From positions 124,001 through 188,000 of the forward strand of contig CAZLBP010000001.1 in the NCBI GenBank assembly GCA_964557855.1: 64,000 bases of DNA. The letters run 5' to 3'. Both the position numbers and the translations under genes were made by a program. Position 1 is the stretch's first letter, and every line of letters starts with the position of its first letter. Below the pieces are notes generated by a model. That model did no database searches. It was not told the DNA's origin and worked only from the letters and a program-made list of their open reading frames with translations. The DNA is from JAJRZL01 sp964557855. GTDB lineage: Bacteria > Zixibacteria > MSB-5A5 > GN15 > FEB-12. Positions 43,901-51,835 of the stretch are shown one piece after another.

Positions 43901-44340
43901 TAGTAGGAAAGAGCTCGATTGAAATTGACCAGCCGCGCGTGCTCCAGCGCCTGTTCCCGGGTCGCGTCGATGAGTTCGAGAGAAAACCCCGGGCTCTTCT
44001 TCAGCCTGGCGAACTCGACCGCCGCCACCAACCGGCCCTTCAAATCGGGATACTTCTCCTCCAAAGAGACGGCTACGTTCTCCACTGAGCCTTTGAACAG
44101 CCGGGCCAAAGCGTACCTGCCGAAGATCAACAGGGCGGTGAGTCCGGTGGCCACCAGAAGAAAAACTTTCAACCAGACCGGCAGAATCATTACCTGAGCC
44201 AGCAAAGACAGACCAACAGCGGTGACAACAACGGTGGTTAAGGTCATGAGAAGCCCGGACAGAAACAGGAGGATTCGTTGTTTGAAGAGAATTCCCCTGA
44301 GTTTCGATAGCAGCATCCGGTCGTTTTTGAGTTCCTTCAT
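40912..44340 (-). CDS. Giant DUF4175 membrane protein with coiled-coil region
   Basis: A 1142-residue protein. Two N-terminal membrane helices (QRILLFLSGLLMTLTTVVVTAVGLSLL, VWLKVFLLVATGLTALLIFGRY) and a third near residue 160 anchor it. Then comes a large periplasmic beta-rich portion (residues ~190-530), followed by a very long Glu/Gln-rich coiled coil (residues ~545-1050; e.g. EMADQMDKSIDKLIDHATMSREIIEKL). Within it a Gln/Asn segment contains four Cys (NQQQQCNKGGNCNKQ, LCNKQNQ, SQCNNP). DUF4175 proteins of Bacteroidetes and relatives occur in MoxR/DUF58/TPR operons. ATG 44340 with GAGG upstream is chosen over ATG 44355. Its stop is adjacent to the TPR gene. Confidence 0.88.
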   Translation of the reverse strand: MKELKNDRMLLSKLRGILFKQRILLFLSGLLMTLTTVVVTAVGLSLLAQVMILPVWLKVFLLVATGLTALLIFGRYALARLFKGSVENVAVSLEEKYPDLKGRLVAAVEFARLKKSPGFSLELIDATREQALEHARLVNFNRALSYYPLLKTGRLFVVSTLVAALFVMIMPGIFSYSLEVYSNPTSEIAPPLGYRVVPFPGSSEWVKYRDIEIGAAVFGDGLPDKATIYHRLVGGNWQESDIDLKKGRHLSDANGDSITCAITLRQISRSFDYYVEAGRVTTPVQKVDVVDRPRVNGIKLSLFYPEYTGLDPLIIDENNGSFSAIVGTRVNMDIATNLPVEQAHLVLEDSSRVPMTVSNRQATSSLKVDKTLAYHIRLQDHLGEKNPDPIKYHITAIPDEYPSIDVLRPGFDVNLSDEMVLPLKVRIFDDFGFSSLVLKYTVVSRGQPSEEHVAVLHFSDRIKTEGDVEFNWDMDQLNLYPGDYAVYHFEVADNDVVSGPKVTKSRKFIARLPSLDEIIAETEAESSQRINRTEQLLREGRELAERFRNMARKMQAENKDAVKADWQQQKELETLAEKNEELVQNVEEMADQMDKSIDKLIDHATMSREIIEKLQQIQKLFEEVATPELLEAQKKLMEALAQMDRQEIQEAMKNFQLSQEELLDRLDRTLSLLKRMQVEQKMEAMVRRAEQLLEEQKKTNQETEESSAEQLPSLSKQEDETREGLEQLKSETDELRDLMQQANMDQIPEGQKFLESVKKTDADQNMQSMSGALQQQNKQQASSEGSEAASKLAEMLDAMQQQMMAMTGEQNDEIEKALRDAIDDSNYLSHNQEDLLKEAAQANLSTLIMRDLAGSEQDLVGSCAGLKQRIAELGKQSPFIAAELQLLVNDAIQNMEMAVNGFADKNSRQAIRAQKDAMVKLNKASIRLMESLNQQQQCNKGGNCNKQMSQLESLCNKQNQLNQKTQSQCNNPSNNPGSQKASQQAREGLQRLAGEQGSIRKSLQQLAEEFGQSRQVLGRLEDIAEEMKKVEESMADGEVGSETVERQLRVYSRMLQASRSLQRKDFTEQRKANSASEQLYVVPPELPAELLNDRVNLEDRLRRYLGDTYPPQYEEQIKAYFKALLKAEGRSSGASSAPGVTH

Positions 44341-44446
44341 AGCTAACCTCGGCATTTATCGTTCTGAAGTAACGGTCTCTTTGTATATCGACTGCCCGTC
44401 ATCGTTTAGGCAGGTAATAGTGTAATCTCAGACAGTAAGAAATGTA

Positions 44447-45187
44447 CTAATATAACATGGCATATGTCAAAATGTTCAGCCCCATCCTCAGAGCCTTCTC
44501 TCTCAACTCCGGAGGATCTTTATGCACCTGGGGATCTTCCCAGCCATCACCAATATCTGATTCTACCAGGAAATATACCACGGCGCGTCCGTTAACAACG
44601 ACGGCATAGCCTCGCGGTGGTTTCTTGTCGTGCTCATGAATCTTCGGCGGCCCGTTCGGAAAATCATGGAAGCAATGATAGATGGGGTGATCGAACGGCA
44701 AAACCACCAGTTCGCGTTCCGGAAACAGTTCGGCGATTTCTCGCTTCACCGAGCGCTCCATTCCATAGGAATCATTGATAAACAGGAAACCGCCGCCGGC
44801 CAGATACCGACGCAATTGCTCCTTTTCCTCGGCAGTAAACGTGATATTTCCATGACCCGTCGCGAAAAGGAACGGGAAGTTGAACAGATCCAGATCCGTA
44901 AGAGTTACCACATATTCCGCCGTATCAACCGGGAAATCTGTGTTTTCCGTCACGAAACGCAGCAAGTTCGGCACTGCGGAACTGCCCCAATACCAATCCC
45001 CGCCGCCGGAATAGTGCAGGCGGGCAACCTTGACCGCGGAGGGATTCGGGTGAGTGGATGCCGTCATCTCCGACCGGGGCTTTCGGATCGTAGCTTCCAG
45101 CGGATCACGCTGGGCCAATCCGTCGGACGCCAAGTATAAGGCCGAAATCAGATATACTACTGCCGCAACAACCGCATGTTGTTTCAT
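44447..45187 (-). CDS. Exported DUF4159 protein
   Basis: A 246-residue periplasmic protein. ATG 45187 begins a clear signal peptide (MKQHAVVAAVVYLISALYLASDGLA-QRD); the frame extends further upstream but with no signal-like sequence. The core matches DUF4159: VARLHYSGGGDWYWGSSAVPNLLRFV, DLDLFNFPFLFATGHGNITFT, LRRYLAGGGFLFINDSYG, PFDHPIYHCF and the late GRAVVYFLVESDIGDGWEDP. The fold resembles glutamine-amidotransferase/ThuA-like domains. It precedes DUF4175 by ~105 bp, a known association in MoxR-DUF58 operons. A TATACT/TATAAT lies right before the ATG, so a leaderless transcript is possible. Confidence 0.87.
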   Translation of the reverse strand: MKQHAVVAAVVYLISALYLASDGLAQRDPLEATIRKPRSEMTASTHPNPSAVKVARLHYSGGGDWYWGSSAVPNLLRFVTENTDFPVDTAEYVVTLTDLDLFNFPFLFATGHGNITFTAEEKEQLRRYLAGGGFLFINDSYGMERSVKREIAELFPERELVVLPFDHPIYHCFHDFPNGPPKIHEHDKKPPRGYAVVVNGRAVVYFLVESDIGDGWEDPQVHKDPPELREKALRMGLNILTYAMLY

Positions 45188-45442
45188 ATTATAGTATACA
45201 ACCCAAGTCCCCTTTTGGGTGCAAAAATCCCCAAAAACAGTGACCTGTTTTTTTGTGATAATGTTCGATGATCCTTGCAATCGGTTCAATTCGAGCGTTA
45301 GCCGGGAAGCAACACGACCGGAATGCAGTACGGCAGGTTCCATGCCGCCTAAGGCAAAGCAGGACCTGCCGCACGTGTCTGATCAGCGACCCCAGTAAAG
45401 GTTCAACGCCGATACACCATTATATATGTACCGATCCTTACA
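45188..45442. other. Intergenic region secF - DUF4159 with extended hairpin
   Basis: The 255-bp gap downstream of secF holds an 8-bp inverted repeat (CGGCAGGT/ACCTGCCG) around 45329-45370, with a smaller internal GCC/GGC stem in the 26-nt loop. It probably forms the 3' end structure of the secDF transcript, or is a REP-like element. A TATACT-like element immediately before 45187 may drive the DUF4159 gene. Confidence 0.45.
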
Positions 45443-46378
45443 TCAGGTCTTAAACCGTTTCGGCTTGCGGGCTTCCCATTCCACGACAATGGGACTGGCC
45501 ACAAACACGGAACTATATGTTCCAACCAGAACACCGAGAATTAAAGCCAGTGCAAAGGTCTTGAGAACTTCACCGCCGAAGAAGAACAGTGTGCCCACCA
45601 CCAGAAGAACCGTCAATGATGTGTTGAAAGTTCGTGAGAGTACATCATTGATGGAACGATTAACGGCGGCGGCGAATTCACCTCTCGTACGCCATTTTCG
45701 CAGATTTTCGCGAATTCGATCGAACACCACTACCGTGTCAGTCAGAGAGTACCCGGCCAGAGTCAACAAGGCCGTCACGAGCAGCAAATCGAATTCGTAG
45801 CCGAGGATGAGCATGATCCCCAGCACGGCCAGGACATCATGAAATGTCGCAATTGTCGCTGCGATACCGGACCGGAAATCGAACCGAATCCAGATGTAAA
45901 CAATGATACCGAAAAGTGAGAGCAGAACCGCCTTCTGGGCGTCATTGCGCAGCGTCTCGCCGACGGCGGGACCGATTATATGCTCCGAAACGACTTCATA
46001 GTCATTGCCTTCGAAGCTGGTGCTGAGAAGTTGTTCCAGCTCGACGACGCGTTGTCTGGTTTCCTCTTCCGTCTCCGGACTCTTTGTCTTTAATATGAAG
46101 GCATTCGGTTTCTCGAAATTCTCCAGTTCGGTGATTTGAGCATCTGGAAACGAGCCGGTCACCGCGCTTCGCAGATCATCGATGCTCAACGGTTTCTCGA
46201 AAGCGACATACATCATAACGCCGCCGGCAAAATCGATTCCCAAATTGGCCGCGCCGGTCCATACCGTGACCAGCATGAAAATACCCAACACAATTAAGGC
46301 GACCGACAGGACGAACGCCACTTTGCGGCCGGCGATGAAATCGATGTTGGTTTCCGGTATTATTCTAAACATGCCCAT
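45443..46378 (-). CDS. secF: Protein translocase subunit SecF
   Basis: A 311-residue six-helix membrane protein that, with SecD, uses the proton motive force to assist preprotein translocation. It begins MGMFRIIPETNIDFIAGRKVAFVLSVALIVLGIFML, contains NLGIDFAGGVMMYVAFEKPLS and the SecD/SecF core AVLGIMLILGYEFDLLLVTALLTLAGYSLTDTVVVFDRIRENLR with the expected D519-equivalent acidic pair (DTVVVFDRIRE). GGAG eight bases before ATG 46378 fixes the start, over TTG 46384. It lies 14 nt after secD. yajC is not seen on the other side of secD. Confidence 0.96.
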   Translation of the reverse strand: MGMFRIIPETNIDFIAGRKVAFVLSVALIVLGIFMLVTVWTGAANLGIDFAGGVMMYVAFEKPLSIDDLRSAVTGSFPDAQITELENFEKPNAFILKTKSPETEEETRQRVVELEQLLSTSFEGNDYEVVSEHIIGPAVGETLRNDAQKAVLLSLFGIIVYIWIRFDFRSGIAATIATFHDVLAVLGIMLILGYEFDLLLVTALLTLAGYSLTDTVVVFDRIRENLRKWRTRGEFAAAVNRSINDVLSRTFNTSLTVLLVVGTLFFFGGEVLKTFALALILGVLVGTYSSVFVASPIVVEWEARKPKRFKT

Positions 46379-46392
46379 TTTCAAACTCCATC

Positions 46393-48156
46393 TTATATGC
46401 TAAGTGTCCGGTAAGATTTGCGGATGTCGAAGACCTGTTTGGTAATGACATACGCGGTGTACAATGATATGGCCACACCTGCAAAAAGCGTTATCGCAAA
46501 TCCCTTGATGGGGCCCGAGCCGAGAAGGAACAAAGCCCCGGCCGTAATCAAAGTTGTGACGTGCGAGTCAAGAATGGCTACAAAGGCGCGGTCAAAGCCG
46601 GCATCGATGGCGGCCCGAATGGTTTTCCCGGTTCTTAGCTCTTCACGAATGCGCTCGAAAATGAGAATGTTGGCATCGACCGAAATACCGATCGTCAGAA
46701 TAATACCGGCAATTCCCGGCATGGTCAGCGCCGCTCCTTTCGTTGCTCCGGCGATCGCCATAAACGCCAGCAGGAAGAACAAGTTGAGTATCAATCCAAA
46801 GTCGGCAATAATCCCCGACAACCTGTAATACACAGCCATGTATATCAGCACCAGGATGAGACCGAACAATGAGGCATAGAAACCCTTCTTGATGGAGTCC
46901 GCTCCCAGAGTGGCTCCAACCACATTCTTCTCAATAATCTCGACCGGGGCCGGCAGCGCACCCGCCTTAAGAACGATTTCCATATTGCGGGCATCTTCCA
47001 TCATGGCGCTGGAACCCATCGTAATCTGGCCCCGACGACGGATCTTGGAATTAATCATGGGGGCCGACTCAACTTTATCATCCAGCACAATTGCCAGCGG
47101 CTTATCGACATTCGCCCCGGTCAACTGAGCAAAGCGGGCCGCGGCATCGCCGGACAGCTGAAAATCAACCGTGTATTCGCCGTACTGGCCCTGGCCGAGT
47201 GCGATATTCTCGAGGAATTTGCCCAGAAACTGGACCTTGCGCTTAACCAGATACAACATGTACGTTTCCCGGTTATTCCGAATCTCCGAACGAGTCGACC
47301 AGTTGAAAGCTACATCGATCGGTATGAGTTCCTGGGCCTGAGGCAGATTCAACCAGCGATCTATGAGCTGCTTGTCTTCTTTGGCGACAATGAAACCGGG
47401 CCAACCGGTACCGGTTCTTTGATTAACAATGCCCGTCGACAGCCGGGAGGACAACGGCCGTTCGTTTTCATCGAGACCCAGATCTTCATCGAATGCGAAC
47501 GGATCCTCTTCGGTCGTATCGACTGCAGTATCACCCATCAATTCAGCCAGAATATCAGGCTGTGCTTCGGCCTCAGCCGTGTCAGCCACGGTCGTATCGG
47601 CGGCGGCTTCCGCCACCGTATCCTCGGTCACACTCGGTTCCGGCTCGCCTTCCTCGGTCCGATCCTGCTCGTATTCATAGATGACCGAATCAAGCTTGCT
47701 CAGCAACAGCTGCGCGTTGTCCATTGACTCCAGAAGTTTGAACTCCAGCAAAGCCGTTTGACCGATTAGATCCTCGGCACGATCAGCATCGGTATAGCCG
47801 GGCAAATCAACGATTATGCGATCATCGCCCTGTTTCTGGATAACGGGCTCAGCGACACCGAGGCCGTCAACTCGGTTACGGATGATTTGAATGGCTCGCT
47901 CCACCGCGTCTTCACGTGCGCCCGGATCGAGTTCTTCCATTTTGACCCGGAGGACAACGTGAATGCCGCCCTGCAAATCAAGACCGAGCCGTATTGCCTT
48001 CTGCTGAAGTTCCAGCAGTGATCCCGGATTCTCATCCTGCATCTCGGCCCGAGCTTCCTCATCCATTGTCCACAATCGGAATGTATTCCAGAAGGCGAAG
48101 CAGGCCAAAATGATGAGTATTACCGTGACGCCGATGCGCCAGTTATGTCGAGACAT
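46393..48156 (-). CDS. secD: Protein translocase subunit SecD with acidic insertion
   Basis: A 587-residue partner of SecF. RLGLDLQGGIHVVLRVKME, IQIIRNRVDGLGVAEPVIQKQG and VNGATLG-type core (NVVGATLGADSIKKGF) are present; six membrane helices end SVDANILIFERIREELRTG and VTTLITAGALFLLGSGPIKGFA. Between ~residues 158 and 245 is a long acidic insertion (EDTVAEAAADTTVADTAEAEAQP, DTAVDTTEEDPFAFDEDLGLDENE) not found in E. coli SecD at this place. It lies in the periplasmic P1 domain region. The start ATG 48156 has GGGAAAG upstream. Operon secD-secF. Confidence 0.95.
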   Translation of the reverse strand: MSRHNWRIGVTVILIILACFAFWNTFRLWTMDEEARAEMQDENPGSLLELQQKAIRLGLDLQGGIHVVLRVKMEELDPGAREDAVERAIQIIRNRVDGLGVAEPVIQKQGDDRIIVDLPGYTDADRAEDLIGQTALLEFKLLESMDNAQLLLSKLDSVIYEYEQDRTEEGEPEPSVTEDTVAEAAADTTVADTAEAEAQPDILAELMGDTAVDTTEEDPFAFDEDLGLDENERPLSSRLSTGIVNQRTGTGWPGFIVAKEDKQLIDRWLNLPQAQELIPIDVAFNWSTRSEIRNNRETYMLYLVKRKVQFLGKFLENIALGQGQYGEYTVDFQLSGDAAARFAQLTGANVDKPLAIVLDDKVESAPMINSKIRRRGQITMGSSAMMEDARNMEIVLKAGALPAPVEIIEKNVVGATLGADSIKKGFYASLFGLILVLIYMAVYYRLSGIIADFGLILNLFFLLAFMAIAGATKGAALTMPGIAGIILTIGISVDANILIFERIREELRTGKTIRAAIDAGFDRAFVAILDSHVTTLITAGALFLLGSGPIKGFAITLFAGVAISLYTAYVITKQVFDIRKSYRTLSI

Positions 48157-48259
48157 ACACTTTCCCTTTCATGATTTTCTTGATATTTACTTCTAAGGTA
48201 TCAGGAGGCCTTGCCGGTCAAGCCCGACTAAGCCTCAAGTCGAGCGGAGTCCGGCCGGT

Positions 48260-48709
48260 TCAGCCGGTACCGGAAGGCTTGGCGCCGACCAACGTGGCCT
48301 GTCGGCCCAGGCACGAAGATACGTTGGCTATGGACGCAATGACAGGCCTGTCAATACAGGCCGTATATTCGACCGTTCGATTAACCCGCAGCGCATGGTA
48401 CTTGATCGGCCCTCGTCGGCCGGAATCATCCAGCTTGTGGATGAGCGGTAAGACGAGCAGCGGCGTCTCCGTCTGTACCGGCAACCCGTCCGAGCTCATG
48501 TTACCGCGCTGGACATCCGAGAGGTCGGTGCCGCATATGCCGGTAATGCCAACCGCCGAGGATTCCGGGCCGGATATTCTGACCGTCTCCGGACTGGTTT
48601 GAGTCAGAAAAGCCGCCAGAGCGCAGGCAACACAAGCCAGGAAAAACAGCCTTGGAATCACCGTTCCACCGGTCAACCGCTTTCTGATATGCAAAAGTCT
48701 GTCTGTCAT
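48260..48709 (-). CDS. Small exported protein of unknown function
   Basis: A 149-residue predicted secreted or membrane-tethered protein. The N-terminus is a Lys/Arg-rich segment then LFFLACVACALAAFL, a signal-anchor. The rest has no known family: two Cys-containing segments (ITGICGTDLSDV, TACIDRP) may form a disulfide. No ideal ribosome binding site is upstream of ATG 48709. The plus strand is open here too, but without a signal or start site. Moderately likely to be real; same direction as secDF, 103 bp upstream of it. Confidence 0.45.
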   Translation of the reverse strand: MTDRLLHIRKRLTGGTVIPRLFFLACVACALAAFLTQTSPETVRISGPESSAVGITGICGTDLSDVQRGNMSSDGLPVQTETPLLVLPLIHKLDDSGRRGPIKYHALRVNRTVEYTACIDRPVIASIANVSSCLGRQATLVGAKPSGTG

Positions 48710-48966
48710 TGTCGCTCGGCGAATATAACCTCAGTTCAGTCCATGTCAATCGATAAATCGGCAACTATTATACAACACCGTAGCCCATATTTGGATATCG
48801 TCCAAGTCCACTGTTTTCTCGATTTCATGGAAGCCGACTCACCACCGGCGAACAAGCCCACTCGACCTTCTGAATCCGCGTTTTAGCAATTGCATAACAG
48901 GTTTGTCTTCGCTTAATTACGCGGATAGACGATGCTGAAGTTTCGTTAGAAAGACATGAGGGAACC

Positions 48967-49641
48967 ATGTTTAAGAAGTTTAAAGAGCTCTTCAGTTCAG
49001 AGAGTCTCCTGGAATCGGCATTCGATACCACTTTGACCATGCTGGAATCGTGTCTGGAAATGTATGACGCCTCGGTCGATGCGCTCCGCAAGACCGATTC
49101 GTCCGACATCAAATTTGACGTCAACAAAATGGACGTGCAGATAAACAAGTATGAACGGGAGGTCCGCAAGAATGTACTGATGCATCTCACCGTTTCCGGA
49201 GTTCACAACCTGGTGCCGAGTCTGGTACTGGTGTCTATCGTGATTGATGTCGAGCGTATCGGGGACTACACCAAAAACATCTCAGATCTGGCCAAACTCC
49301 ACTCTAATCGGCTGTCGGGCGGACCGTTCGAGGACGACGTGGTGATGATTGAACAGGCCGTCTCCGACATCTTCCCGAAAGTAATCGAGGCTATAAAAGA
49401 ACAGGACGTCGACCAGGCCGGCTCCATTCTGAGACGCGAGCAGAAAACGGGCAAGGCATCAGATACGATCGTCGACACGATTATCATCGAAAATGGACAG
49501 GGCCTGTCCGTGAGCGACGCCGCCAGCCTGGCTTTGTACGTGCGTTACTTGAAACGGATCAATGCGCACCTGACCAATATTGCCAGTTCCATCGTAAATC
49601 CTTTTCCCATGATTGGCTTCAAACAGAAGGATGAACAATAA
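48967..49641 (+). CDS. PhoU-domain (DUF47-like) protein
   Basis: A 224-residue helical cytoplasmic protein. It contains the PhoU repeat: FDTTLTMLESCLEMYDASVDALRK, then MDVQINKYEREVRKNVLMHLTVSG..HNLVPSLVLVSIVIDVERIGDYTKNISDL, where the acidic cluster (E, D) binds metal in PhoU, and a second half ending VRYLKRINAHLTNIASSIVNPF. PhoU-like proteins attend phosphate transport or Na/Pi cotransporters; no such gene is adjacent. The start ATG 48967 has ATGAGGG six bases upstream. Convergent with the antiporter gene, which ends 21 bp away. Confidence 0.88.
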   Translation: MFKKFKELFSSESLLESAFDTTLTMLESCLEMYDASVDALRKTDSSDIKFDVNKMDVQINKYEREVRKNVLMHLTVSGVHNLVPSLVLVSIVIDVERIGDYTKNISDLAKLHSNRLSGGPFEDDVVMIEQAVSDIFPKVIEAIKEQDVDQAGSILRREQKTGKASDTIVDTIIIENGQGLSVSDAASLALYVRYLKRINAHLTNIASSIVNPFPMIGFKQKDEQ

Positions 49642-49662
49642 GTCGCACGAAGTCGAGATGTG

Positions 49663-50877
49663 CTAGTCGCTCTCGCTCCGCGGTCTCAGCCCTATCCCCA
49701 TGCGCGCGGCCGGAAGCAGACATTTCCGGTGTAATATGTGAAACACTACTGCCAGCACGATATATACAGCCGCAATTTCCATTCTGATATCCGCCACCAG
49801 CAACTGGGCCAGAAACAGGACAACGAGAAGTATCCCCTGCACACGACCCAGCCTGAGATTGACGAGCACAGCTACGGCAAACAACGATTGAGCCGCCGTC
49901 AAATACAACTCGTGGTCCTGCAGAGTATCCAGGACGAAAGGCTTGATGGCCTGTCCGGAGATAGCATAGACCAGGGGGATGGTGCCGACCAACAAGGTCC
50001 ACTGATTGACTTTGGATGAGATGAGGGCGCGCAAGGCCGAGCCGGCCTGTCCGCGCAGGGCCCACGTGGCGGCGACAATGAACTCCGGGGATTCGGACGC
50101 AATCGGCGCCAGCCACTGCACCAGAAAGAACTCGTCTATACCCAAATAGCTGCCCGACTCCACCAGAGATTCCGCGAATGGTTCGGCTACAAAGAAGATC
50201 ACAAACCCGGCAAACAAGAACAGAAACACCGTGAAGAGCCGCCGCGGGAGATTGCGCATGTTGACAATAATCTTAACCGGCCCGACCATTTCGGGCTCGG
50301 GCGTTTCCATCTGGGCCGCCCGGCGGGTATACAATCCGAACAGAGTCACCAATATCGCCGTATCGATCAGATTGAGACTGCCTTTCAGCGGTATGGTAAA
50401 TGAGTAGACAGTAGCCATGGCGAGATAGAAGATTTCGACGCGTTGGCTCTTGTCGAGAATGATCTCCTTTTTCTTTTTGGCCAGGACGTACAGCAGCAGG
50501 ACCAACGGCCAGCCCAGCCCCACCAGCAGCCGATTGGCGCCGGTCATGTTGGCGACGGCGTAATGTGCCTGAGAGGGATCATGAGCCGCTTTCCAGGTAA
50601 ACACGAAGTCGACGGCATATTCCGGAAGCACCGCCAGCAGCGCCAGGATAGCCACCGCCAGTGACTCCGAGATATCAACCTGAGCCGCTTCGGCGCCCCA
50701 GCCCAGAAGGAAGGCCGCACCGAATATAGAAATGCCGAATACCAGCGCCCCGATATACGGATACATATGTATATGAAACAAACCCAGGTACAATCCCGGG
50801 AAACAAATCAAAAAGGACGCGGACAGAAGTACATATAGGGAAGGTCCGACGACGTATTTTGGCCTTTGTACCGTCAT
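49663..50877 (-). CDS. Na+/Ca2+-exchanger-family (CaCA) cation antiporter
   Basis: A 404-residue inner-membrane transporter with about eleven helices. Both alpha-repeats of the CaCA family are visible: SLAVAILALLAVLPEYAVDFVFTWKA (with NMTGANRLLVGLGWPLV) and QWLAPIASESPEFIVAATWALRG with SSKVNQWTLLVGTIPLVYAI. The acidic residues and Asn of each repeat are present. Ion specificity (Ca2+, Na+, K+ or H+) cannot be read from sequence. The start ATG 50877 lies 52 bp after the EIIA-CBS gene on the same strand, and may belong with it. Confidence 0.92.
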   Translation of the reverse strand: MTVQRPKYVVGPSLYVLLSASFLICFPGLYLGLFHIHMYPYIGALVFGISIFGAAFLLGWGAEAAQVDISESLAVAILALLAVLPEYAVDFVFTWKAAHDPSQAHYAVANMTGANRLLVGLGWPLVLLLYVLAKKKKEIILDKSQRVEIFYLAMATVYSFTIPLKGSLNLIDTAILVTLFGLYTRRAAQMETPEPEMVGPVKIIVNMRNLPRRLFTVFLFLFAGFVIFFVAEPFAESLVESGSYLGIDEFFLVQWLAPIASESPEFIVAATWALRGQAGSALRALISSKVNQWTLLVGTIPLVYAISGQAIKPFVLDTLQDHELYLTAAQSLFAVAVLVNLRLGRVQGILLVVLFLAQLLVADIRMEIAAVYIVLAVVFHILHRKCLLPAARMGIGLRPRSESD

Positions 50878-50929
50878 GGGAAGGCCGACCCGGTCGACTC
50901 GTCATAATCTGAATGACAATCGCGTACCA

Positions 50930-51835
50930 TCAGCCCCGTATGATCATGTTGACAATATCTTTGCGGAGCAAAATCCCGACCAGACTTTCGTTTTTCGTAA
51001 CAAAAACCCGCGTGACATCCTTGAAGATCATCATGGCCGCAACTTCCACGATCCGCGTCTCCGGCGTCGTAACCTCGAAGTCATCGCGATACAATTGCGA
51101 CACTTTGATCTTGTCCTCACGTTTGAGCAGTTCTTCGAACGGTTCCACGTCCATGGAGTAATTCAGGTTGGAAATCAGGGTCTTGTAATCGGGCAACGCG
51201 GCTTTGATCAGATCGCGATCACTAATCACACCCACCAGGTTGCCGCTGTCGCTGACGACTGCCAGCGCCGACAGACGGTGGCGGAACATGATGTTGGCTA
51301 CTTCCTTGAGAGTGTCGTCCGGCTTCACCGTGGCCACGCTGTGCCGCATGACGTCTTTAACCATGAGTTCCTTGTCCACCGACACGTTGGCATCGCTGAT
51401 CAGCTTTATTAAATCCCGGGGGTTGTTAATCGAGCATACACGCTCCAGCGTGCCGGCGGTGCGTGCGAAGGCGGACAATCCGGAGAGAGTCTGAAGATAC
51501 AGTTTGGCGATCGTCGAAGGAGTCAACAGCAGGCACACCACGTGCACCGGCACCTCGTCCGGCGTCTTGTCCTGAAGCCCGGTCTTCGAGACACCGACTA
51601 ATATGTAGAGTTCCTTGACCGCGTCGGTGCGGGCGTGAGGAAAGGCAAAACCGCGGCCGTAGGACGTGTTTTCCACTTCTTCCCGTTCCCAGATCGACCG
51701 AAGTACTTCGTCATACTCCAGCTCCACCCCTTCGCGACGTATCATGTCGAGGAGCTCGCGAACGGCTTCTTCCTTCGACGTGGCCTTGAGGTCGACATTA
51801 ATGCGACGATCCATCAAGAGATTTGCGAGTTTCAC
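50930..51835 (-). CDS. PTS EIIA (fructose/nitrogen-type) - CBS domain fusion
   Basis: A 301-residue cytoplasmic protein. Residues ~1-150 form an EIIA-2 (PtsN-like) domain: LMDRRINVDLKATSKEEAVRELLDMI, RSIWEREEVENTSYGRGFAFPHARTDAV with the phospho-His in FPHAR, and LYLQTLSGLSAFA. Residues ~160-300 are a CBS pair (VKDVMRHSVATVKPDDTLKEVANIMFRHRLSALAVVSDSG, VVGVISDRDLIKA and ending VGILLRKDIVNMI), which usually bind adenine nucleotides. EIIA-Ntr proteins control K+ transport and other membrane proteins; here it sits between DUF502 and a cation antiporter, so it may regulate the transporter. Start ATG 51835 overlaps DUF502 by 38 nt. Confidence 0.93.
   Translation of the reverse strand: MKLANLLMDRRINVDLKATSKEEAVRELLDMIRREGVELEYDEVLRSIWEREEVENTSYGRGFAFPHARTDAVKELYILVGVSKTGLQDKTPDEVPVHVVCLLLTPSTIAKLYLQTLSGLSAFARTAGTLERVCSINNPRDLIKLISDANVSVDKELMVKDVMRHSVATVKPDDTLKEVANIMFRHRLSALAVVSDSGNLVGVISDRDLIKAALPDYKTLISNLNYSMDVEPFEELLKREDKIKVSQLYRDDFEVTTPETRIVEVAAMMIFKDVTRVFVTKNESLVGILLRKDIVNMIIRG

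Noticed and set aside
48171..48602. Plus-strand open frame of 143 codons upstream of the PhoU-like gene
   Set aside because: No ribosome binding site or signal; overlaps the better supported minus-strand frame with a signal anchor.
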